Source: Candidatus Amarolinea dominans (GTDB lineage: Bacteria; Chloroflexota; Anaerolineae; SSC4; Amarolineaceae). From it: DNA of 64,000 nt. Location of the stretch: NCBI GenBank assembly GCA_016719785.1, contig JADJYJ010000018.1, forward strand, positions 1 through 64,000. Direction: 5' to 3'. Both the position numbers and the translations under genes were made by a program. The notes beneath the pieces were generated by a model. That model saw nothing but the letters and a program-made list of their open reading frames with translations. It did not search any database and was not told where the DNA came from. Of this stretch, positions 18,474 to 26,301 are shown one piece after another (position 1 is the first letter of the stretch; each line of letters opens with the position of its first letter).

Positions 18474-20420
18474 CTACTCCTGCTGTAATTTCTCTTTTTC
18501 CATGTCGGCCAGCGTGCGGGCAACCTCCGTAATGGCCACCCGCTGTTTACGGTACAAATCGGACTCGCTCAACGCCAGGCGCATCGCAATGTCGCGCACG
18601 CGCTCGCCCTGTACAAATCGCATTTCCAGGATATTGTACAAGAGCCATTCTGCCGCCGTCAATTTCCGGTCGCCGCCGGGGCGCTGCAACTCGATGGCTC
18701 GTTTGAGCGCGCTACGTAAGGCACGGCTGGGGTTGTTGTCATTTTCGGTCAGCAAATCAGCCACCACCTGCAGTTTGAGCAGCGGGCTGTTGGTCAGCTT
18801 CGGCCCACCCCAAAGGTGCGTCAACGCCTCGCGCACCCAACGCTCGAAGTCTGGTTGGGCCACCAGGCTGCCATCATCCATGGCGGGCAGGGGGATGGCG
18901 CCGGTGTACTGCACCGTGCTGCGCCAGGCCTGCATACGCTCGATCTCGGGGATGATGTGACGCAGTGCGGCGAACAGCCCCTGCTGTACCTGGCGATCTT
19001 CCAGGGCCTTGGCCGCCTGCCGCAAGAGGGCACGCACCAGAAAACGCTCCTCCGGCGCGATCCCGGCGCGCGGCGGCTGTGTGCTGTCCACGGCCAGACC
19101 CAACCAGCCGACCAGATCGCCGCCGTTTTGTTCGCGCAGCGGAAAGAGCCAGGTACCACCGCAGATGAGCAGATCGGACGCGGGAGCCGGCTGACCGTCA
19201 CGCTCGCCCTTGCCACCGGCGCCCCCCCCCGCCACGGCTTCTGCAAACTCATCGCTCTGTAGAAAAGCGGCGGCGGCATCGTAGGGGCCAACCACCGCCT
19301 CCAGGCGCGGGTGCTCGTCCGGGGGGAGCGCGGCCACGAAGCCGGCCGGCATGCGCAGAGTCTCGCACAGTGCCACCAACACATTCTCCAGCACCTGGCG
19401 CAGATCGGTCGAGGTGAGCAGATGACGGTCAATCTCAGCCAGCCAGGCGACCTCGGCCCGGTCACGCCAGTAGATCAGGCGATCAATCAACGGCTTGGCC
19501 AGGTGAATAGCCACCTGCAACAGAATAATGGTCGCCACAACGGTTGACACCAGGACCATTTCACGTGGCAAGCCCCACAGTTGTTGCGTATCGGGTATGG
19601 CCAGCATGAGCATCACGATGAGAGTGCCCAAAATGGGGCCGCGCAGCAGGTAGTAGATCAGGCTTTGGCGCACCACACGGTCAGGCGCCAGCACCCCGAA
19701 ATAGGCCACGGTGTAGGTGAGCACCACCAGCATGAAACCGATCACCAGGTTGCCCACGGTGGACAGCAACAAGATAACCGGCGCGGAGATGAAGGTGGGT
19801 GCAGAAATGAGCACCAGGAAAGGAAAGACGCCGATACCCGGCGCGGCAAAGGCCACGCTCAGGTAGTTCAGGCGGTGCCGGGCGGCCGGCGTCAGGCAGC
19901 GCCGTCGCGCCTCGAAGACGTTGCGCGCGCCAAAGAGCGCCGTCACCGCAAAGAAGAGAACGTAGACTGGGAACAATGGCCCGGGCGCCAGGTGTGTCAC
20001 CGGCAGCTGCATGATGCCATCTGACACCAGAAAATCGGTGAACACCGCCAGGGCACACAGGACAGCGCTGATGCCGTAACTGACTACCACCGTCAGGAAG
20101 CGCCGCCGTGAGCGCCAATTGGTGGTGGAAAGGAGGGCATGGGAAAAATGCAGGTATGCGGCCGGGATGAAGGCAATGCCAAACCACTGCAAGCGCAGCC
20201 AGGGCGCGGCTGCGGCCACCGAGGTGACACGCCCCACGGCCACGTCACCCGCATACACCACCGTGACACATGCCAGCAGCATGGCGAACGAACGTCCGAC
20301 ATCGCTCAGCAGGTTATGCGTCAGGACATAGATCAACAGCGCGAACGCCAGAATGACCGTCGCCGACGACAAGATCAGGTTGGCGAACGCAAAAATCCGA
20401 GTCCAATCTAAATCGAACAC
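18474..20420 (-). CDS. Multi-pass membrane sensor with GAF-like region and winged-helix-like C-terminus
   Basis: Nine or so hydrophobic segments in residues 1-310 resemble the 7TM/histidine-kinase N-terminal sensor regions. A cytoplasmic GAF-like domain follows (about 330-480: LLTSTDLRQVLENVLVALCETLRMPAGFVAAL), but no histidine-kinase or HATPase motif is present. The last 120 residues (LTAAEWLLYNILEMRFVQGERVRDIAMRLALSESDLYRKQ, split around GERVRDIAMRL) look like a helix-turn-helix output domain. I infer a one-component membrane-bound regulator. It lies 6 bases from an acetyltransferase gene and close to a NarL-type two-component pair, all on one strand. Ligand and targets unknown. Confidence 0.75.
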   Translation of the reverse strand: MFDLDWTRIFAFANLILSSATVILAFALLIYVLTHNLLSDVGRSFAMLLACVTVVYAGDVAVGRVTSVAAAAPWLRLQWFGIAFIPAAYLHFSHALLSTTNWRSRRRFLTVVVSYGISAVLCALAVFTDFLVSDGIMQLPVTHLAPGPLFPVYVLFFAVTALFGARNVFEARRRCLTPAARHRLNYLSVAFAAPGIGVFPFLVLISAPTFISAPVILLLSTVGNLVIGFMLVVLTYTVAYFGVLAPDRVVRQSLIYYLLRGPILGTLIVMLMLAIPDTQQLWGLPREMVLVSTVVATIILLQVAIHLAKPLIDRLIYWRDRAEVAWLAEIDRHLLTSTDLRQVLENVLVALCETLRMPAGFVAALPPDEHPRLEAVVGPYDAAAAFLQSDEFAEAVAGGGAGGKGERDGQPAPASDLLICGGTWLFPLREQNGGDLVGWLGLAVDSTQPPRAGIAPEERFLVRALLRQAAKALEDRQVQQGLFAALRHIIPEIERMQAWRSTVQYTGAIPLPAMDDGSLVAQPDFERWVREALTHLWGGPKLTNSPLLKLQVVADLLTENDNNPSRALRSALKRAIELQRPGGDRKLTAAEWLLYNILEMRFVQGERVRDIAMRLALSESDLYRKQRVAITEVARTLADMEKEKLQQE

Positions 20421-20425
20421 AACAT

Positions 20426-20956
20426 CTATCTCAGAAATCCGCCAAAAAACAAAGCTATATCCAGGTTTGCGAAATAACGTTCGTTGAATCCACAGAAGGC
20501 CAGGCCATGTTTACGACAAAAACAGACCGCCGGGTGGTTCTTGCTCTGCACCGCCAGCATGATCCGCCGTACCCCGCGTTGCACGCCCCATTCGTGCGCG
20601 GCGCGCAGCAAGGTAGTGCCAACACCGTGACGCCGCGCGGGCGCTGCCACGACCAGGTGATCCACCCAGCCCAGTTCGCGATCAGGCTGCAGGCTCATCA
20701 CCGTGTAGCCCAGGATTTCATGCTCGTCTTCGGCCACCAGCACGCAATCCCCGCGTTCCCATTGGTCGAGCAAACCCTCACCCCACGGGGGATAAGAGGC
20801 CTTGAGCGGACGCGGCAAGCGGACCAGGCGCAGCGTGACCGTGATGACGTCTTCCTCGACGCGTTGATCCACTTGCCAGACGTGATCGGTTTCGAACACG
20901 CCGCTGATGTGAAAACAGCGGGAAAGATCGGCCAGATTGGCCGCACGAATATGCAC
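20426..20956 (-). CDS. GNAT-family N-acetyltransferase
   Basis: A 176-residue single-domain acetyltransferase. The acetyl-CoA site is AAPARRHGVGTTLLRAAHEW (Q/RxxGxG/A type), and the C-terminal strand-helix AVQSKNHPAVCFCRKHGLAFCGFNE matches the RimI-like end, where a bulky residue packs on the acceptor amine (motif KNHPAVCFCRKHGLAFCGF). Start is a GTG at 20956 (HIRAANLADL) with GAAAGG about 14 nt upstream, which is rather far. Acceptor unknown. Confidence 0.85.
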   Translation of the reverse strand: MHIRAANLADLSRCFHISGVFETDHVWQVDQRVEEDVITVTLRLVRLPRPLKASYPPWGEGLLDQWERGDCVLVAEDEHEILGYTVMSLQPDRELGWVDHLVVAAPARRHGVGTTLLRAAHEWGVQRGVRRIMLAVQSKNHPAVCFCRKHGLAFCGFNERYFANLDIALFFGGFLR

Positions 20957-20991
20957 GGACGGTTCTAATACCTTTCGCGGGGTTGTGACGC

Positions 20992-21675
20992 CTACTTGAT
21001 TTCGCTACGCTGTCGCTGAAAGTAGATCGCAGCGGCTTCGGTCCGATTGCTGACGCCAAGTTTCTGATAAATGTTCTGCAGATGGAACTTGACCGTGTTT
21101 TCGCTCAACACCAGGCGATCAGCAATCTGCGCGTTGGTCATGCCTTGTGACACCAACGCCAACACCTCTTCCTCACGCTCTGAAAGCACCTGCGGGTTAG
21201 GCTCCGCCTTGGGCTGAGCGTGGCTGACCAACCAGCGGCGGGCTGCGCGCGGGAACACCAACTGGCCGTGGAACACCTGGCGGATCGCAGCCACGGTCTG
21301 TGCGGGGGGTTCAGTCTTCAGAGCGATGCCATCGGCCTCCAGTTCCAGGGCGCTCTGAAACGATTCACCGTCGCTGAACGCGGTCAAAATCAGGACCTTC
21401 GTCGGCAGGTTTTCGCGGCGAATCTGGGCCAGGCACTCCAGCCCGGTCATGTCGGGCAGTTGAATGTCAATCACCGCCACATCAGGCCGCCGCGCACGCA
21501 CCTCTGCGAGCAGATCACGGCCATTCATGGCAGAGCCGACCACATCCATATCGGGTTCCTGTTTGAGGATGCCGCGCAGCCCCTTCAACACCAGTTCATG
21601 GTCGTCTGCCAGGACCACGCGAATCGGCAGCAGTTTTGCGTTTTCGTCAGGAGTCAGGTTGCTGTTAGTGTTCAT
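20992..21675 (-). CDS. NarL/LuxR-type response regulator
   Basis: Receiver domain (about residues 14-130) with acidic pocket VVLADDHE, phospho-acceptor Asp in VAVIDIQLPDMTG, Thr in LILTAFSD and Lys in IALKTEPP. The C-terminal GerE helix-turn-helix is LSEREEEVLALVSQGMTNAQ then VKFHLQNIYQKLGVSNRTEA. It overlaps the histidine-kinase gene by 11 bases (21665-21675), so the two form a translationally coupled two-component system. Targets not visible. Confidence 0.93.
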   Translation of the reverse strand: MNTNSNLTPDENAKLLPIRVVLADDHELVLKGLRGILKQEPDMDVVGSAMNGRDLLAEVRARRPDVAVIDIQLPDMTGLECLAQIRRENLPTKVLILTAFSDGESFQSALELEADGIALKTEPPAQTVAAIRQVFHGQLVFPRAARRWLVSHAQPKAEPNPQVLSEREEEVLALVSQGMTNAQIADRLVLSENTVKFHLQNIYQKLGVSNRTEAAAIYFQRQRSEIK

Positions 21676-22816
21676 AGAGCGGAATCCTTACCTGAATGCG
21701 CGTGCCTTGACCCGGGAAGCTGTGAATGGTGAATGTGCCGCCCGCCATCTTGACCCGATCGCGCATGCCACGCAGGCCGATGTGGTGGCCGGCCTTTTCC
21801 TCTGCCTCGGCGGCGAGCGCGGCCTGCGCATCGAAGCCGGCCCCCAGGTCGGTCACTGTCAGGCACAGGCTGCCGTTGTCCATACTCAGGCGCACGAAAT
21901 GACGGCTGACGCCCGCGTGCTTGTGCGCGTTGAAGAGGGCTTCCTGCAAAATCCGATAGACCGCAATCTTGATTGGCAGCGGCACCATCGGCAGCGAATC
22001 CTCAACCTCCAGGTCAACCGTGCTACCGGTCAACTCCTCGTGCTGGATAATCAGCCCTTCTACGACGGCCGGCAGACGCCGGCGGGCAAACTCAGGCGGA
22101 CGGAAGGTGCCGATGAAGTTACGAATCTCCGTCAATGAGCTTTCCAACAGCCCCGACACCCGCGGCAGGCGCTTCTGCAGCTCCATGTGGTCTTCCAGTG
22201 TCAGGCCGCTGCCATGTTGCGCCAGTTGACTTTGCAGCAGGTTGACCTGGGAGAGGGCCGCGAACATGTTTTGCACCGGGCCATCGTGGATGTCCAGGAT
22301 GATGCGGCCGAACTCCTCTTCGTTGATGGTTAGCATGTCGAAGGAGGCGGCGCGCGCCTGTTCCCACTGCTGCCTTTGCTGCTGCACCGTCCGCTCCAGC
22401 GCGATGACCCGTGCCGCCAGGCGCGTGACCGCATTCGTGGTCACATCGAGGGTCGCAGGCTCGACGGTCGCCGCGAAGGCCAGGCACAAACGTCCCCACG
22501 GTTCATTCTCGACCATGATGGGCGCCTCGCGCCAGGTCACTGCGGCGCCATCGAGAGTGATGTCCGCCAGCAAGTCGTCCTCGCACCAAAGCTGCGCCCG
22601 GCCGGCGCCGCAGGCGCGTGCCACATCGGTCAGCAGCGCCTTCCCATCGTCATCCGTTTGCCATAATATGCCAGGCACCGCTTCTCCTTTGCGCTGCGTG
22701 GCTAAAACCGCAGCCACAATCTGCGCAGGCCAGGCTTCGACGTGCAGTCGCCCGCCTGCTGCGTCCTTATACCAGGGCCTTTTCGTAGACCCGGTAGGTC
22801 TTATACACACGGCCAC
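21665..22816 (-). CDS. NarX/LiaS-type sensor histidine kinase (cytoplasmic)
   Basis: Has the HisKA_3 dimerisation motif with the phospho-accepting His in ILDIHDGPVQNMFAAL and an HATPase_c domain (RILQEALFNAHKHAGVS, LTVTDLGAGFD, HIGLRGMRDRVKMAGG). The N-terminal 170 residues form a soluble GAF-like sensor; no membrane segment is seen, so the signal is probably cytoplasmic or redox/small molecule. The start at 22816 overlaps the end of the upstream acyltransferase-like gene by 50 bases; no better in-frame start was found. Partner is the response regulator directly downstream. Confidence 0.88.
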   Translation of the reverse strand: MAVCIRPTGSTKRPWYKDAAGGRLHVEAWPAQIVAAVLATQRKGEAVPGILWQTDDDGKALLTDVARACGAGRAQLWCEDDLLADITLDGAAVTWREAPIMVENEPWGRLCLAFAATVEPATLDVTTNAVTRLAARVIALERTVQQQRQQWEQARAASFDMLTINEEEFGRIILDIHDGPVQNMFAALSQVNLLQSQLAQHGSGLTLEDHMELQKRLPRVSGLLESSLTEIRNFIGTFRPPEFARRRLPAVVEGLIIQHEELTGSTVDLEVEDSLPMVPLPIKIAVYRILQEALFNAHKHAGVSRHFVRLSMDNGSLCLTVTDLGAGFDAQAALAAEAEEKAGHHIGLRGMRDRVKMAGGTFTIHSFPGQGTRIQVRIPLYEH

Positions 22817-23978
22817 CGAGCATCTGCAAGGCGCGATTCATCATGACATTGCTCTCCAAAATCCAGGAGCCTTCGCCACGCTGATAGCCCTTGGCCAGGG
22901 CGGCACGCGCGGTTTCGTAATAGAGCAAGGCATCCACCCCGCGCCCGCGCCACTCTTCGACGACGCCCAGGGCGATCACGCGCGCTGCTTTGATGCGACG
23001 CTGGTAGTACAGCGCCTTGAGAATCGTCAGCGGGTTGACTCGGCCGTTCATGTGCTTGAGTACGACGTTGGCATCGGGCACCGTCAGGCCCACGCCAATG
23101 ACGCGTCCGGCCTCCGGCCCCTGCGCCACCTCGGCAATCCAGATCAGGACAGGATCTATGGCCTGCTTGAGTTGTTGCGCCAGGTGGTCCATCTCGGCCT
23201 CGGTCATCGGCACAAAGCCCCAATTTTTCTCCCAGGCCTGATTATAGACCTCCTTGAAACGTCCCACCTCACGATCGAAATCCTTCATATCAATCGGCCG
23301 CAAACGGATTTCGCCGCGCTTGCGCACTTTTTCCGCCACACGCGTCAGCTTGGTGGGCAACTGGCCCAGGTCACGCGCTTCGCCAAAATCCATGAAATAG
23401 GCGAACAGGTCCATCGCCTTGTGAAAACCGGCCTGCTCGACCAACACCGGATAGAACGGCGGGTTGTAGGTCATCATGACCATGGGTGACGAATCGAAAC
23501 CATCTACCAATAGCCCACATTCATCGTTCGTGGAGAGGTTCATCGGCCCGCGAATGGCGGTCATGCCGCGACCGGCCACCCACTCACACGCTGTGTCCAA
23601 CAGCGCCGTGGCCACCTGGGGATCGTTGAGGCATTCGAAAAAGCCGAAAAAGCCGACCTGCTCGTTATGAAACTCGTTGTGGCGGTGGTTGATGATCGCC
23701 GCGATCGTGCCGACCACTTCGCTTTGCAGGGATGCCAGCGGCATGTCAGGTGTGAGAGTCGTATCGACGCGCTTGATGAACGCGGAGGCCAGAAAAAGCG
23801 CCACCTCCATGTGTTCGAGAGATGGGTTCTTCTTGGGGTCGAACATCGCCTTGCGATCACCGATCAAGGGCGGCACCCAATAGGGGTCACCCTTGTAAAC
23901 GCGCCAGGGGAACCTGATGAATTGCATCTTCTCGCTGTCCGTCGTCGCTGCGCTCACCCGCAGATTGATTAGTTCCAT
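22767..23978 (-). CDS. GNAT-like hypothetical protein (YghO-type)
   Basis: A 403-residue protein matching a widespread uncharacterised family recognised by FIRFPWRVYKGDPYWVPPLI, KNPSLEHMEVALFLA, GFFGFFECLNDPQVA, RGPMNLSTNDECGLLVDGF and MMTYNPPFYPVLVEQAGF; the C-terminal half has a GNAT fold. Biochemical role not established. ATG 23978 has GGGAG 7 nt upstream, within a triplicated 14-bp leader repeat. It overlaps the sensor kinase start. Confidence 0.82.
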   Translation of the reverse strand: MELINLRVSAATTDSEKMQFIRFPWRVYKGDPYWVPPLIGDRKAMFDPKKNPSLEHMEVALFLASAFIKRVDTTLTPDMPLASLQSEVVGTIAAIINHRHNEFHNEQVGFFGFFECLNDPQVATALLDTACEWVAGRGMTAIRGPMNLSTNDECGLLVDGFDSSPMVMMTYNPPFYPVLVEQAGFHKAMDLFAYFMDFGEARDLGQLPTKLTRVAEKVRKRGEIRLRPIDMKDFDREVGRFKEVYNQAWEKNWGFVPMTEAEMDHLAQQLKQAIDPVLIWIAEVAQGPEAGRVIGVGLTVPDANVVLKHMNGRVNPLTILKALYYQRRIKAARVIALGVVEEWRGRGVDALLYYETARAALAKGYQRGEGSWILESNVMMNRALQMLGGRVYKTYRVYEKALV

Positions 23979-23982
23979 TAGA

Positions 23983-24022
23983 TATCTCCCGTGTGGTATC
24001 TCCCGTGTGGTATCTCCCGTGG
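23983..24022. repeat. 14-bp tandem repeat (about 2.9 copies) carrying the ribosome-binding site
   Basis: TATCTCCCGTGTGG on the plus strand repeats at 23983, 23997 and (shortened) 24011. In the minus-strand mRNA each unit presents GGGAG, so the start of the YghO-like gene is preceded by three Shine-Dalgarno-like motifs; only the last, at 7 nt, is well placed. Confidence 0.85.
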
Positions 24023-24125
24023 CATCTCCATCTCATCCTTTCCAGCGTCATGCTGGTTTCGGCGCCGCGGCTTGCGCCGTTGGGCTTCGAAATCGTAGCT
24101 GCCCGTGCGGTCGCTCGGCAGCCGT

Positions 24126-25355
24126 TCAAAGCTCGCCGTAACGAACCATCTGCAAAAGACGCGTAAACTCGCGCTTGGGGTCGCGGGCATAGCGTTCGAG
24201 GTCCAGGTTGAGCATGCGGCTCTCTGCGCCATGCGGTCCCAGCGTCTGCGCGGCCCGTTGGTCCACAAACTGCCGCAGCGCGGCCAGGGCCGGCTTTTCG
24301 CTGCCATCTGCGCGCAACAGGCCGCAGGTACGCGTCCACTGGGCCAGATCATAGGGAGGCTCACTGTGCAGCGCCGGCGCGTAATCGGCATAGCACCAGA
24401 GGAAAACGCCCGCCACTCCCTGCCTGAAGGCGAGGCGCAGAGCTTCGGCGATGTAGGCGCTTTGCTCCTCCTCGCTGGCGAGGTAGATCCAGCGCGGCCA
24501 GCGCCACACGCGATCGGGTTGCACGACGCCAGGGAGGCCAGGGGCCACGGTGGGCAGGCCAATGGCGTGAATGAGCGGCGCAGGCACGCCGAGGGTGCGC
24601 ATGAGATCACAGGCAAAACGGGCCGGCAACAGATCAAGGGGATCACGCGGGTCGGTAAACGTAAAGACCGACACCGCCACTTGGTCGAGCAGCGCAGCCA
24701 GGGCGGTCAGCGGCAAGGGAAAGCGACGAGTTACCGCGCGCTGTCCCAGGCCCCAGGTGCGTACACGGCCCGGTGACAGTTCGCCGATGCGCTCAGCGAC
24801 CTGGCCGACCCAATCCTCCCAGGCGCCACGGCTGAGATCAAGCGGGAGCTGCTCCGCCCAGGCGCCCAGGTCCCAGCCCCACACGGCCGGATGGTTGCCA
24901 AAGAAACCAACGAGTTCATCCACCAGACGCATCTGCGCTTGCCGCCAGCGCGCGTCGGTGAAGATAGGGCGCAGCGCCCCCTGGCGAACCTCACGATCAT
25001 GACTGATGAAGCGCACCGCCGGCTGCACCGGCCGCGGATCAAGGCACCAATCGGGGAAGAAGAAGGCGCCATCCACCGGGCCACTGAACAGGGTGGGCAA
25101 CACAAACAGATGTTGATCTGCGGCCGCGGTCAACAGTGCGTCCAGGGAATCCAACGCGCGGTGGTTGATGTGCGCTTCACCTGGCTGAAAATCTTGCCAG
25201 GTCAGGAAGATGCGCACCGCGTCCAGCCCCCAGGCAGCAATCTGTGCCAGTTCGTCGCGCACTTCGCCGCGATCGAACGCCTGCCACAGTTTGATACCTT
25301 TGCACCGCGGGAAATAGTTTATGCCTAACAGAAATTGCGCAACGTCTGGCGCCAT
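24126..25355 (-). CDS. Glycoside-hydrolase-like TIM-barrel protein (GH5/GH42-like)
   Basis: Cytoplasmic (no signal peptide), 409 residues. N-terminal LGINYFPRCKGIKLWQAFD, RIFLTWQDFQPGE and ALDSLDALLTAAADQHLFVL are the first strands of a GH-A clan barrel, and VAGVFLWCYADYAP resembles the last strands. The usual acid/base motif WxxxNE is replaced by GWDLGAWAEQLPLDL, so the normal Asn-Glu pair is not obvious. It may be a diverged glycosidase or a non-catalytic relative. A TATAAT element at 25389-25394 lies upstream, with divergent relA on the other side. Confidence 0.72.
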   Translation of the reverse strand: MAPDVAQFLLGINYFPRCKGIKLWQAFDRGEVRDELAQIAAWGLDAVRIFLTWQDFQPGEAHINHRALDSLDALLTAAADQHLFVLPTLFSGPVDGAFFFPDWCLDPRPVQPAVRFISHDREVRQGALRPIFTDARWRQAQMRLVDELVGFFGNHPAVWGWDLGAWAEQLPLDLSRGAWEDWVGQVAERIGELSPGRVRTWGLGQRAVTRRFPLPLTALAALLDQVAVSVFTFTDPRDPLDLLPARFACDLMRTLGVPAPLIHAIGLPTVAPGLPGVVQPDRVWRWPRWIYLASEEEQSAYIAEALRLAFRQGVAGVFLWCYADYAPALHSEPPYDLAQWTRTCGLLRADGSEKPALAALRQFVDQRAAQTLGPHGAESRMLNLDLERYARDPKREFTRLLQMVRYGEL

Positions 25356-25388
25356 TCCGATGCCTCAGTGTGTTTCGGGTAGGGTCTG

Positions 25389-25418
25389 ATTATATCGCAA
25401 ATGGCGTTTTGCTGCCAT
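25389..25418 (-). promoter_or_regulatory. Probable promoter of the glycosidase-like gene
   Basis: Minus-strand TATAAT (25389-25394) with ATGGCA 18 bp upstream (25413-25418). The -35 matches TTGGCA at five of six bases, a form also used by other promoters in this window. Confidence 0.5.
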
Positions 25419-25515
25419 TTGCCGCGCGGCGCGCTGTGAGCCTGAGCTCGCATGCACAAGTTTTCCATTTATGGCTGCCTGTAGTAGAATGGGAAGGGTT
25501 AAGTGAGGTGTTACC

Positions 25516-26301
25516 ATGACAGTCAGCGATAACAACCAACCTTCGCCAACAACCCTTGATGGGCTTCTGGCCATGCTGCCCAAGAGCATGGCTCCCCAGG
25601 ATCGTGATCTGATCGAGCGCGCCTACCACGTAGCCGATCATTCACACGAGGGTCAACTACGCGCCTCCGGTGAGTCATACATGTACCACCCCCTGGCCGT
25701 CGCCGGCATTCTGGCCGAGATCAACCTCGACGCGGCCACCCTGGCCGCGGCACTCCTGCACGATGTGGTTGAAGACACACCGTACACCATCGAAATGATG
25801 CAGCGCGACTTCGGACCAGAGGTCGCCAAGCTGGTAGATGGCGTGACCAAACTCGACAAAATCAACGAGTTGCGGCGCACCCATGAGCGCATGGCCGACA
25901 CAAGGCCGAATCGTTGCGCAAGATGTTCCTGGCCATGGTGGATGACATTCGCGTGGTGCTCATCAAACTGGCTGACCGCCTGCATAACATGCGCACGCTG
26001 GGCGCCCTGCCCGAACACAAGCGCAGACGCATCGCCCGTGAAACGCTCGAAATTTTTGCACCTCTCGCCAACCGTCTCGGCATCTGGCAGATCAAGTGGG
26101 AACTGGAAGATCAGGCTTTCCGCCACCTGGAACCGGCCACCTACAAGGCCATTGCACAGGCCATTGATCAACGGCGCGTGGAACGCGAACGCTCCATTGG
26201 CCTGGTGGTCAACACGTTGGAGCAAGAAATGCGCCAGATGGGCATCAAGGCGCATATCTATGGACGCCCCAAACACATCTACAGTATCTGGCGCAAGATG
26301 A
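25516..26301 (+). CDS. relA: RelA/SpoT N-terminal (HD hydrolase) fragment, frameshifted
   Basis: First part of the bifunctional (p)ppGpp synthetase/hydrolase. The HD domain is seen in YHVADHSHEGQLRASGESYM, YHPLAVAGILAE and LLHDVVEDTPYT, with the metal-binding HD pair in LLHDVVED. True coding ends at codon GAC (25897-25899) in RMADT; then one base is missing between 25901 and 25902 and the frame runs on as noise to 26301. The expected MADTKAESLRKM is restored by adding one base. Start ATG 25516 is preceded by AGTGAGG. Either an assembly error or a real null allele. Confidence 0.85.
   Translation: MTVSDNNQPSPTTLDGLLAMLPKSMAPQDRDLIERAYHVADHSHEGQLRASGESYMYHPLAVAGILAEINLDAATLAAALLHDVVEDTPYTIEMMQRDFGPEVAKLVDGVTKLDKINELRRTHERMADTRPNRCARCSWPWWMTFAWCSSNWLTACITCARWAPCPNTSADASPVKRSKFLHLSPTVSASGRSSGNWKIRLSATWNRPPTRPLHRPLINGAWNANAPLAWWSTRWSKKCARWASRRISMDAPNTSTVSGAR
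25900..25902. other. Single-base deletion site in relA
   Basis: The frame switches between AC (25900-25901) and AAG (25902-25904). Family alignment expects a complete Thr codon followed by KAES. No slippery heptamer of the usual programmed-frameshift kind is present here. Confidence 0.8.

Noticed and set aside
25890..25914. Programmed ribosomal frameshift in relA
   Set aside because: No slippery heptamer, downstream pseudoknot or known precedent; a missing base explains it better.
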